Shown here: piece by piece, positions 56,952 to 64,000 of the stretch | How positions within the stretch are numbered: position 1 is the first letter of the stretch | Layout of the letters: each line of letters begins with the position of its first letter | Source of the DNA: Duffyella gerundensis | GTDB lineage: Bacteria; Pseudomonadota; Gammaproteobacteria; Enterobacterales; Enterobacteriaceae | Direction: 5' to 3' | Assembly (NCBI RefSeq): GCF_001517405.1 | Contig: NZ_LN907827.1 | Location: 634,616-698,615 of the forward strand | Length of the DNA: 64,000 nt | Notes under the pieces: generated by a model | Databases searched by the model: none | The model's input: the letters and a program-made list of their open reading frames with translations, nothing else | What the model was told of the DNA's origin: nothing | Program-made: the position numbers and the translations under genes

Positions 56952-57887
56952 ATGAAAGAGCTTAAGGCGGATGCGCTGTGGTTTCATCTGCATGCGCTGG
57001 TGATGCTGGCGGAGCAGGGCAGTTTCACCCGGGCGGCGGAACGGCTGGATATTTCCAAAGCGGCGATGAGCCAGAAAATTCGCGAGCTGGAAGCGGCTGC
57101 GGGCGTACCGCTGGTGCAGCGCACAACCCGCAGCGTGCGGCTGACCTCGGCGGGTGAAAAGCTGGTGGACGATCTGCGCGAGCCGTTTGCCCATATCGCG
57201 CGCAGCTTTGTCAGCGTGCGCGATGAGGCTGGCCCGCTGCGCGGCGTGATCCGCATTACCGCGCCGGTGGCGTTTGCGCGTCAGCAGCTGGTGAGCCACA
57301 TCACCGCGTTTCTGGTGCTGCATCCGCAGGTGCGTATTCAGCTTGAGGTGTCCGATCGGCTGGTGTCACTGAGCAGTGAAGGGTTTGATCTGGCGATCCG
57401 CCACAGCGAGCAGATCCCGGAGACACACGTCGCCCAGCGACTGTGCGATACCCGCGCCGTGCTGGTGGCCGCGCCCGCCTATCTGCAACGACAGGGTACG
57501 CCACAAACGCCAGCCGAGCTGGCGCAGCATCAGTGCCTCTGTTATCCGCGCGGCCATGAATCGCCTCGCTGGCGCTTTATCAGCGCTGACAATCCCGCGG
57601 AGAAGCTGGCAGTTGACGTCAGCGGCCCGTTCGCCACCAACAACAGTGAGTCAATTCGCGATGCGGCTTTGCAGGGGCTGGGCATTGCACTGCTGCCCGA
57701 TTTCAGCGCACAGGCGGCGCTGGAGCAGCAGCAACTGACGCAGCTGTTGCCGACATGGCGGCCAGTGGAGGTGTTTGCCGAACGGCTGTGGATCGTGCGC
57801 CCGTGGGCAGCGCAGGTGCCGCGGGCGGTCAGCGAATTTATCTACTGGCTGCGCGCCCGGTTCAGCGAGGCGCGGCACGACGTTTAG
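56952..57887 (+). CDS. LysR-family transcriptional regulator
   Basis: A 311-residue LysR regulator. The N-terminal winged helix is MLAEQGSFTRAAERLDISKAAMSQKIRELEAAAGVPLVQRTTRSVRLTSAG, followed by the effector-binding domain (GVIRITAPVAFARQQLVSHITAFLVLHPQVRIQLEVSDR), of the CrgA/AaeR-like subgroup. The divergent tautomerase gene is the likely target; TTCACCACAGTGAA (56931-56944) between them is a palindromic candidate binding site. Its stop overlaps the end of the convergent phosphatase gene. Confidence 0.9.
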   Translation: MKELKADALWFHLHALVMLAEQGSFTRAAERLDISKAAMSQKIRELEAAAGVPLVQRTTRSVRLTSAGEKLVDDLREPFAHIARSFVSVRDEAGPLRGVIRITAPVAFARQQLVSHITAFLVLHPQVRIQLEVSDRLVSLSSEGFDLAIRHSEQIPETHVAQRLCDTRAVLVAAPAYLQRQGTPQTPAELAQHQCLCYPRGHESPRWRFISADNPAEKLAVDVSGPFATNNSESIRDAALQGLGIALLPDFSAQAALEQQQLTQLLPTWRPVEVFAERLWIVRPWAAQVPRAVSEFIYWLRARFSEARHDV

Positions 57888-58438
57888 ATAAAAGGCTGAT
57901 TGTAGATGGCGGTGCTCCAGTGGCGACTGCTGGCGTGTTTCTCCGCCTGCCAGCCGCGGCGGCGCAGTTCACGGGCGATCATCTTATTCATGATGCCGTG
58001 GCCGACCAGCAGCACGGTGCCAGAGTGCGATCGTTCAATCAGCCGATCCGCCGCCTGATGCGCGCGCTGGCTGGCGTCACGATAGGATTCCACGCTGCCA
58101 GAGACGCCGCAAAACCACAGCGCCCGCAGTACCGACAGCCAGAGAAACGGCGGCAGCCGCCAGCGCGGAAAGGCGATAATCGGCAGATCGACCTCAGCAA
58201 ACAGCGGCGATATTTCCTGCGGTTGCATCTGTAACTTTTCCAGCGACGATTGCGCTCTGGGCAGGCTGCTGACGATGACATAATCCGCCTGCCGGGCAAT
58301 CATCTCACTGCGCGCCGGTGGCAGATCGCACACCAGCGACAAATCGTATTGCTCACACCACTCCGCCATGGCCAGCGCCGTCAGTCGGGATGAAGATTGT
58401 CGATCCGGCTTGCCGTGACGCATCAGAATAATAGCCAT
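57884..58438 (-). CDS. Histidine phosphatase superfamily protein
   Basis: A 184-residue phosphoglycerate-mutase-like phosphatase. The start MAIILMRHGKPDRQ at 58438 follows GAGGA and puts the catalytic RHG (residues 7-9) near the N-terminus. Other family features are the VIVSSLPRAQSSLEK region (second Arg), YRDASQRAHQAADRLIERSHSGTVLLVGHGIMNKMIA (second catalytic His) and the C-terminal TAIYNQPFI. It overlaps the stop of the convergent LysR gene by 4 bases. Substrate unknown. Confidence 0.88.
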   Translation of the reverse strand: MAIILMRHGKPDRQSSSRLTALAMAEWCEQYDLSLVCDLPPARSEMIARQADYVIVSSLPRAQSSLEKLQMQPQEISPLFAEVDLPIIAFPRWRLPPFLWLSVLRALWFCGVSGSVESYRDASQRAHQAADRLIERSHSGTVLLVGHGIMNKMIARELRRRGWQAEKHASSRHWSTAIYNQPFI

Positions 58439-59082
58439 GTCAGTTGTCCTCACATTAACAGGCGGGCAGGGCGGCTAGCATAGCGGGCAAATGCGTCGTT
58501 GTGACCTGGCAGGATAAAAAGTCTGTGTCGGATATGCGCAAATTTCACACAAAGGTTAAGTACGGATGCCGATAAAATTCGCTTACACTTTGCCTGATAA
58601 AAGCAGTGTAGTGCATCACCTTGATAAGCCTGTTTATTATTTCTTCTGGCTGCGGCTAACTGTAAAGAAAACCTTATTATTTATTTTTCATCCCTTGAAT
58701 AATCTACGCGCGTAGATACACTGAACAAGTGAAGCCGTTCAACGCGTGTCCGATCCACGCTGCATGCGTCAGTGATTGTCTGCCATGGCCTTTCGAATCG
58801 CGATTGCGGCTCCGCCAGCAGGCAATACACAGAGCCAATACCAGGGGATCCGTTACCGACGGTGCAGCGCTCAGGCAAGCAATGAGATGGCTTCCATATA
58901 GAAGGAATGCTTCCCAGGGAGGGGCAGTCGCACCTGCATTTTTATCCCGCTGTCCGCATTACCCGCTACATTTCTGCCCGCATCGCCGATTATATTGCCG
59001 CAACGCGTAGCCTGCGCCGCGCCGGTACGTTACGCTGGTGCGACTGATGATATGGACGACAATTTTAAGGATAAAATTTCTC
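58439..59082. other. Intergenic region upstream of second lacI-type gene
   Basis: About 640 bp. Short plus-strand frames at 58729-59010 lack ribosome binding sites and similarity. Motifs such as CTACGCGCGTAGATACA (58702-58718, containing the palindrome CTACGCGCGTAG) may be regulatory. No gene supported. Confidence 0.5.
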
Positions 59083-60108
59083 GTGGCAAAACAGCAACCT
59101 TCTCAACGTGTCACCCGTGCCGACGTCGCCAGGCTGGCGGGAACGTCGGTCGCCGTGGTGAGCTACGTCATTAATAATGGTCCACGTCCGGTGGCGGAAA
59201 AAACGCGCCAACGTGTGCTGGATGCCATTCAGCGCATCGGCTATCGCCCCAACGGCGTGGCGCGTGCGCTGGCCCTCGGCAGCACCAAGACTTTTGGCCT
59301 GATAGTGCCTACCATCGCGAATCCCTTTGTTGCCTCAATGGCGCATGTGCTGTTGCAGGAGTCGCTGAAAGCCGGGCACGTGATGCTGCTGGGTGACGCC
59401 GGTGAAGATCGGCAACGCGAAATTGAGGTGATTCACGCGCTGCTTAACCGGCAGGTGGACGGGCTGTTCTATGCCAGCGTCGACAGCGATCCGCAGATCG
59501 ATCTGGTCAAAGCCAGCGGCACGCCGTTGATCATGCTGGATCGCGCCGATCCGCAGCCTGGCGTCAGCGTGTTGCGCGTCGATGAACGCCGCGCGGCGCG
59601 CCGGTTAACCGAACATCTGCTTGGGCATGGCTATCGTGAGATTGGCATTCTCTGCGGACCGCCAGAGATGGTGAACGCCCGCGATCGCGTTAACGGCTGG
59701 CGCGACGCGATGCAGGCACAGGGATTAACCATCAATGAAAGTTGGATCTGGCCAGCGCGCTATCATCGCGACGATGGCTACGCCGTGATGCGTCAGATAT
59801 TGCAGCAGGATAACGTGCCGCGCGCGCTGTTTATCAGCAATGAGGCGCAGGCGATCGGTTGCCTGCGAGCGCTGGCGGAGCAGAATATTCGCGTGCCGGA
59901 ACAGTTGGCACTGGTCTGCTTTAACGGTACCGATCTGGCGGCGTTTCAGCAGCCGAAATTAACCACCGTGCGGCAGCATATTCATGAACTGGCGGAAACG
60001 GCGATCGAGATGCTGATTAACTGGAATCATGCGGGAGAAGTGCGGGAGATTTCGTACTACATGGAGATGGGCGCTTCATGTGGCTGTGCGCTGAAAGCCG
60101 GGGAGTAA
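59083..60108 (+). CDS. LacI-family transcriptional regulator
   Basis: A 341-residue LacI/GalR regulator. The probable start is the GTG at 59083 ((V)AKQQPSQRVTRADVARLAGTSVAVVSYVINNG), with AAGGA 11 bases upstream; an ATG 36 bases earlier in frame cannot be excluded. The helix-turn-helix is RADVARLAGTSVAVVSYVI, with the hinge YRPNGVARALALGSTKT. The sensor domain (FGLIVPTIANPFVASMAHVLLQE) has usual length, with LVCFNGTDLAAFQQPKLTTVRQ near the end. It is unlinked to a sugar operon here, so its regulon is unknown. A GC-rich hairpin (CCTGCCCGTCAAGGGCAGG, 60110-60128) follows. Confidence 0.88.
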   Translation: MAKQQPSQRVTRADVARLAGTSVAVVSYVINNGPRPVAEKTRQRVLDAIQRIGYRPNGVARALALGSTKTFGLIVPTIANPFVASMAHVLLQESLKAGHVMLLGDAGEDRQREIEVIHALLNRQVDGLFYASVDSDPQIDLVKASGTPLIMLDRADPQPGVSVLRVDERRAARRLTEHLLGHGYREIGILCGPPEMVNARDRVNGWRDAMQAQGLTINESWIWPARYHRDDGYAVMRQILQQDNVPRALFISNEAQAIGCLRALAEQNIRVPEQLALVCFNGTDLAAFQQPKLTTVRQHIHELAETAIEMLINWNHAGEVREISYYMEMGASCGCALKAGE

Positions 60109-60141
60109 ACCTGCCCGTCAAGGGCAGGTTCGCGGGCAGAA

Positions 60142-61092
60142 TCAGACGGTAGCCGGTGCCACCGCAGGCTTGCCGTTTTCACCCACGTGAAACAGAATCT
60201 GCTGCTGGTAAGTCAAATCCTGCACGGCATTATCATCGGTGAGCAGTGAACCCACTTCGTTGACGTTTTTGCCTTCCACTTTCACCTTGGTCGTGGCCAT
60301 CGCGCGCATCCACTCATATTCGATATCAATGTGGCCGGTATCAATACTGCGAATGCCCTGTTTGCTCAGATCGTAGGTCAGCAGAGTGGCGGTTGGGCCC
60401 AGTGAAACCAGCACCAGATCGAAGTTCGGCGCGGTCTCAACAATGGCTGCATGCAGCTTGTCATAGACCGAAAACGCGTTGCGGTTAAGCGTGGTAATAC
60501 GCTTAATCTCTTTGGCGCTGTCCATCAGATCGTTGCCCAGACCTAAACGCGTTCCGCTACCTTCAACGATCAGCACGCGCTGATCTTTGAACAGCAGTTT
60601 GAATTTTTCGAAGATGGTGCGTGACAGCGTTTTGTCTTTGTAATCGTGATACGGGCGCGTCACCGAGGTGTTGCCGTACTGGTAATTCTGATCCAGCAGA
60701 CCCTGATAGCGCTTGAAATAGAAAGACTTATGGAAGAACCAGAACAGTGCGGCACCTGAACGCATGCTCGACATGTTGCGGAAGGCATCCGGCATACAGA
60801 TCAGGCAGTTCGGGTTGTTACGCGCATCGCGCAGCACCATTTTCAGGCGCTCTGACAGGCGTGCATCAAAGGGCTGAAAGCCGATGTTTTTGTAGTAGGT
60901 CATCTCCAGCTCGCCATCGCCATAACGCGCTAACGACACCGTTTTATCACTCAGCAGACGATCGATAGTCTCTTCGATCGACATCACCGAGTATTTTTTC
61001 ACGCTGGCGTTGGCAGCAGGATACTTAACCGCCGCATGCATGAATTTGAAAGGAAATCTGAATTTCCTGTAAATGGCAAACAAACTGGGCAT
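60142..61092 (-). CDS. GT-D fold glycosyltransferase (DUF1792 type)
   Basis: A 316-residue protein with the GT-D fold seen in SP_1767-like transferases. Recognisable blocks are SIEETIDRLLSDKTVSLARYGDGELEMTYY (with the Asp-Gly-Glu metal-binding triplet), LICMPDAFRN, RVLIVEGSGTRLGLGNDLMDSAKEIKRI and DLVLVSLGPTATLLTYDLSKQGIRSIDTGHIDIEYEWM, the last being the family's most conserved stretch. It has no signal peptide or long membrane helix; the basic N-terminus (YRKFRFPFKFMHAA) may touch the membrane. It stands alone, so the acceptor (capsule, LPS or protein glycan) is unknown. Confidence 0.82.
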   Translation of the reverse strand: MPSLFAIYRKFRFPFKFMHAAVKYPAANASVKKYSVMSIEETIDRLLSDKTVSLARYGDGELEMTYYKNIGFQPFDARLSERLKMVLRDARNNPNCLICMPDAFRNMSSMRSGAALFWFFHKSFYFKRYQGLLDQNYQYGNTSVTRPYHDYKDKTLSRTIFEKFKLLFKDQRVLIVEGSGTRLGLGNDLMDSAKEIKRITTLNRNAFSVYDKLHAAIVETAPNFDLVLVSLGPTATLLTYDLSKQGIRSIDTGHIDIEYEWMRAMATTKVKVEGKNVNEVGSLLTDDNAVQDLTYQQQILFHVGENGKPAVAPATV

Positions 61093-61494
61093 AGTTGACC
61101 TGCAATTAAGCTGAGCTTTGCCGCAACGAGGCGGGTCAAAATCAGGAAGCTGAAAGAGTGTTCTGGTGGTGATTTATATCACATTATTTGCCATTTCAAT
61201 GCTGCGATTGTTCTTAAAGTATCGCTCTCTTTCTGCTTTAAACGATCTGCAAGCGGAATATTATCAGTGTCGGTATGCCGTTTATTAATGGCGTCCACTT
61301 AAGGTTATTAAGGGTTATTTTGCGGTGATGAAAGAAGCGTATTAACCGAGCTGTTAATACGGATATTTCTTATTTCAGGAATAAGTGTGAGATGCCCGGC
61401 GAGCGATGCTATTGCTGGAATGATGGATTAATGAATTGCGCTGCCTTGTTCATAAAGCGCGATCGCTTCTGAAAAGGCAGCGCAAAGTCGCGTT
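61093..61494. other. Intergenic gap upstream of glycosyltransferase gene
   Basis: About 400 bp, A+T-rich at 61180-61400, with no supportable gene; likely holds the promoter of the leftward glycosyltransferase gene. Confidence 0.5.
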
Positions 61495-61953
61495 TTACTG
61501 GCAGACATCTACCCAGCGCGCATCGGTCAGTTCGGCCATGCGCGCTGGCGAAATACGCACCGCGCTGTGGATTGAACCGGCGGCGGGCAAGACTTCGCTA
61601 AATTGTTGCAGCGAAATATCACAGAGAACCTGCAATGGCTGTTCAAGGCCAAACGGGCACACGCCACCCACCGGATGGCCGGTATAATTCACCACCTCAT
61701 CCACGCTGAGCATGCGTGCTTTGGCACCCAGCGCCTGCTTCAGCTTGCGGTTATCGAGCCGCGCGTCGCCACAGGTCACCACCAGGATCACCTCATTCTT
61801 CACTTTCAATGACAGGGTTTTGGCGATCTGCGCCGGGGCGACATGGTGCGCGCGTGCGGCCATCTCCACCGTGGCGGTGCTTTCGGCCAGCTCAATAATG
61901 TCGATGTCAGGCGCATGTTCGGCGAAAAAGCGCCGTACCGACTCCAGGCTCAT
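61495..61953 (-). CDS. YbaK/EbsC family aminoacyl-tRNA deacylase-like protein
   Basis: A 152-residue single-domain YbaK/ProX-like protein, relatives of which remove wrong amino acids from tRNA in trans. The start MSLESVRRFFAEHAPDIDIIE at 61953 has GGAG 7 bases upstream; an earlier ATG (61992) adds an unlikely leader. Typical blocks are KTLSLKVKNEVILVVTCGDARLDNRKLKQALGAKARML (with the catalytic-region Lys) and TGHPVGGVCPFGLEQPLQVLCDISL. It is more like the EbsC/PrdX branch than housekeeping YbaK. Substrate not determined. Confidence 0.87.
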   Translation of the reverse strand: MSLESVRRFFAEHAPDIDIIELAESTATVEMAARAHHVAPAQIAKTLSLKVKNEVILVVTCGDARLDNRKLKQALGAKARMLSVDEVVNYTGHPVGGVCPFGLEQPLQVLCDISLQQFSEVLPAAGSIHSAVRISPARMAELTDARWVDVCQ

Positions 61954-62033
61954 GCTGTTCTCCAGGCAAAAAGAAGGCAACAAAGCTGCCATAAGCAGCC
62001 TGAAGTGTAAATGTCGTCAGGATGAAATTTTGG

Positions 62034-62828
62034 TTAGCTGGCGGCGAGTGTACAACTGTTGCACTGCTGCACGTCGGGCAGGCGATAGCGCTGGCAGCAG
62101 CTGCGGCGTTCCATGGTGCCGTTGCGTGGAATCACCGTGCGATAAAGCGGGTTGTCGCTGCCGTCGATCAGCTGCTTATTGAAGAACAGTGCGTGTTCCA
62201 GCGCCAGACGGGTCAGTTCCGGAATGCTCTCTTTCAGTTCGCCTAAAAACCAGTGCATCAAAAAGCCGGTGTTGTTCCAGATCAGTCGCGCGTTGATGTC
62301 GCCGTGGCGGGTGATTGCGTCGACCATCGGGATTAAGGTGTGCTGCACCAGGCGATCGATACGCTGCACCGCATTAAGATAGCGCGCGTCTTCATCTTCC
62401 TGCACATCAATCCAGAACGCGGCCGGACGACCGATAGCGTGCGGTTGCAGGCGGATATGCTGTGGCGAGCAGTCAAGCGCGCGGGATTCGAGGATCAGCG
62501 CCAGCATCAGCGGCGGTACCAGCAGGCCAAAATACCATTGTGCCCACAGCGATTGCAGCGGCTTGGCTTCGCGTAACTGATCGGGATGTTGCTTGTAAAC
62601 GTCATCGCCATAACGCTGCTGCAGATCCTGCCAGCAGGCGCTGGTGGACCATTCGCCCAGCGTCAGGCTGTCGGCGGGCGCATTGCCGTTGAGGTGCAGC
62701 GTATCGATGAAGTAGGCGCGATGCTCATGCAGCAGCGCGTCGATGGATGTCGCCAGTGGCCGATCGCTTTGCAGAAAGATCAGCGGTGCGCTGCTGAACT
62801 GCTGTACCTGACGAGAGAGAGTGGCCAT
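62034..62828 (-). CDS. fhuF: Siderophore-iron reductase FhuF
   Basis: Cytoplasmic [2Fe-2S] protein that reduces ferric siderophores (hydroxamate type in E. coli) to release iron. From MATLSRQVQQFSSAPLIFLQSDRPL at 62828 it has 264 residues, the E. coli size; a long in-frame extension to 63107 overlaps the next gene and is rejected. The C-terminal cluster motif is complete: CC-x10-C-x2-C in SCCQRYRLPDVQQCNSC. ESRALDCSPQHIRLQPHAIGRPAAFWIDV is also FhuF-like. A Fur-box-like sequence lies about 35 bp upstream. Confidence 0.94.
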   Translation of the reverse strand: MATLSRQVQQFSSAPLIFLQSDRPLATSIDALLHEHRAYFIDTLHLNGNAPADSLTLGEWSTSACWQDLQQRYGDDVYKQHPDQLREAKPLQSLWAQWYFGLLVPPLMLALILESRALDCSPQHIRLQPHAIGRPAAFWIDVQEDEDARYLNAVQRIDRLVQHTLIPMVDAITRHGDINARLIWNNTGFLMHWFLGELKESIPELTRLALEHALFFNKQLIDGSDNPLYRTVIPRNGTMERRSCCQRYRLPDVQQCNSCTLAAS

Positions 62829-62861
62829 GCGACATCCTGTATAGGGAATCGGGATACGAAA

Positions 62862-62880
62862 ACAAATGATAATCGTTCTT
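62862..62880 (-). promoter_or_regulatory. Fur box-like site upstream of fhuF
   Basis: ACAAATGATAATCGTTCTT contains TGATAATC and matches 13 of 19 positions of the Fur consensus GATAATGATAATCATTATC by eye. Its placement directly before fhuF supports iron repression by Fur. Confidence 0.7.
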
Positions 62881-62970
62881 GATTCTATCCATAAAAAACC
62901 AGGCTCACAATAGCGGCAAAAAAGATTATGCATAAAAATTGCCCGGCCCGCGGTAGCGAGCCGGAAGGGA

Positions 62971-64000
62971 TTAACGCGCGCTGGCCGTTTGCACAACGCG
63001 CGCCGATGAGAGGTTTTCCCAAGCGAGAAGGGTGTTGCGACCCTGATGTTTGGCGACGTAAAGCGCCCGATCGGCGTTGGCGAGTGCCGCTTCAAAGCCC
63101 GCTTCATTCAGCGGGGCAATCCCGGCGCTGAGCGTGACATGAGTGGCGACCCGATCGTTGAACAGATGCGGTATCTCAAGGTTAAGCACGTACTGACGAA
63201 TGCGCTCGGCCAGCTTCATAGCGATGGCGGCATCCACATTGGTCAGCAGCACCAGAAACTCCTCACCGCCGTAACGCACGACAATATCTCGCGAGCGCAC
63301 CGCATCGCGAATGGCGACCGAGACGCGCGCCAGTGCCTGATCGCCCATCGCATGACCGTAATTGTCGTTGTATGCCTTGAAATGATCGATATCGAGCAGC
63401 AGCACGAAGTGATTGCTGGTGCCATCGCCCGGCAGGTTTGCCAGCCGGTTTTTCAGGCCGCGGCGATTATAAAGGCCGGTCAGCGGATCGAGCATGCTGA
63501 GATCGCTGTAGCTCTCTTTCTCCGCATAGAGTTGCTGCACCAGCTGACGGGTAAAGCGATCGCTGCGGCGGCGCATCATATGCTGCAATGTGAAACCGAT
63601 CAGCGGCAGGGCGAGGGTAAAGAGGATCAACAGCCGGTGTTCGCCCTGATCCAGCACCAGCACCGCCGACGAGGCCGGGGCAATATGCAAACAGAAGGCG
63701 AGCAGATAATCGCTCAGCGCGATGGCACTGATAAAAAAAATGGTGATCAGGCTGAACAATAAAAAAACGCCATCAATATACAGGCCGCGTAAATATTTAT
63801 CGGTGATATGCCATGCCCATAATGCGCCCATAAAAAAGGCGACCAACGTTAATAAGGCTAATTTGCGTTTAGAAAGGAAAAATAACGCGAATAACAGCAA
63901 GGCGCTGCTGATGGCAATAACTATCGCCGGTAAGGTCGGCGTGGTGGGGGTCAGGCTGGTGCCGGGGATACAACAAAACAGCGATGCGGCTAAATTAAGC
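62971..64000 (-). CDS. Membrane-bound diguanylate cyclase (GGDEF), N-terminus cut by window end
   Basis: Makes cyclic di-GMP. The frame is open to the window edge, with hydrophobic sequence (TLPAIVIAISSALLLFALFFLSK) before the first in-frame start-like codon at 63900, so the 5' end probably lies outside. Several membrane segments (ALLTLVAFFMGALWAW, GVFLLFSLITIFFISAIAL, LLILFTLALPLIGFTL) lead to a linker and a GGDEF domain: MLDPLTGLYNRRGL, LLLDIDHFKAYNDNYGH, active-site GGEEF in RYGGEEFLVLL, and ALYVAKHQGRN. No inhibitory RxxD motif is seen just before GGEEF (it reads VRSRDIVVRYGGEEF, where RSRD is at the i-site spacing and could serve). The signal sensed is unknown. Confidence 0.9.
   Translation of the reverse strand, partial: LNLAASLFCCIPGTSLTPTTPTLPAIVIAISSALLLFALFFLSKRKLALLTLVAFFMGALWAWHITDKYLRGLYIDGVFLLFSLITIFFISAIALSDYLLAFCLHIAPASSAVLVLDQGEHRLLILFTLALPLIGFTLQHMMRRRSDRFTRQLVQQLYAEKESYSDLSMLDPLTGLYNRRGLKNRLANLPGDGTSNHFVLLLDIDHFKAYNDNYGHAMGDQALARVSVAIRDAVRSRDIVVRYGGEEFLVLLTNVDAAIAMKLAERIRQYVLNLEIPHLFNDRVATHVTLSAGIAPLNEAGFEAALANADRALYVAKHQGRNTLLAWENLSSARVVQTASAR

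Noticed and set aside
62829..63107. N-terminal extension of fhuF to 357 residues
   Set aside because: It overlaps the diguanylate cyclase gene and has no FhuF counterpart; the ATG at 62828 gives the family length.

Overview
The window is chromosomal DNA of a gamma-proteobacterium of the order Enterobacterales. The run pyrL-pyrB, argF/argI, rraB, miaE, a yjgM-like acetyltransferase, valS, holC, pepA, lptF, lptG, then leuX, matches the enterobacterial backbone near leuX. The membrane-bound three-subunit gluconate dehydrogenase, the DUF2382 stress proteins and the intergenic repeats suggest an Erwiniaceae member (Pantoea/Erwinia-like). The genus is an inference.

Layout. 1-12.3 kb: housekeeping genes for pyrimidine and arginine synthesis, RNase E control, tRNA modification, Val-tRNA charging, the replisome chi subunit, aminopeptidase A and the LPS-export permeases. 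Two intergenic stretches (3.07-4.32 kb and 12.3-12.98 kb) hold four copies of a roughly 270-300 bp dispersed repeat bordered by short tandem repeats of different unit lengths. 13-21.4 kb: yjiN, a periplasmic sugar-acid dehydrogenase operon (Tat-exported small subunit, GMC flavoprotein, triheme cytochrome c), yjjA and two DUF2382 proteins.

21.80-38.44 kb: an integrative defence island in leuX. A P4-type tyrosine integrase sits next to the tRNA, and an 18-bp copy of the tRNA 3' end marks the far boundary. The cargo is a complete type I restriction-modification operon (hsdR-hsdM-hsdS, minus strand), a degraded stretch with an IS3-family element next to a CbtA-type toxin remnant, and a two-gene RADAR anti-phage system: rdrA (large P-loop ATPase) and rdrB (large adenosine-deaminase-fold protein with its metal-site motifs intact). 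A small basic orphan gene lies between rdrB and attR.

38.6-50.4 kb: a carbohydrate locus that reads as a pathway for beta-mannan or manno-oligosaccharides. It has a LacI regulator, ROK sugar kinase, cellobiose-type PTS IIA, IIB and two IIC paralogues, a LamB-like porin, a secreted GH5-type mannanase, a GH1 phospho-beta-glycosidase and mannose-6-phosphate isomerase. Two copies of a perfect palindrome (GGAAAGCGCTTTCC) lie in the divergent PTS promoter region and before the porin, and are probably the operators of the local LacI protein.

50.5-64 kb: a NERD-UvrD helicase, a GNAT acetyltransferase, opgB (periplasmic glucan modification), a periplasmic cupin, a tautomerase divergent from a LysR regulator, a histidine phosphatase, a second LacI regulator, a GT-D-fold glycosyltransferase, a YbaK-like deacylase, fhuF with a Fur-box-like site, and a diguanylate cyclase cut by the window end. 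No CRISPR array or rRNA gene was seen; leuX is the only tRNA gene recognised.
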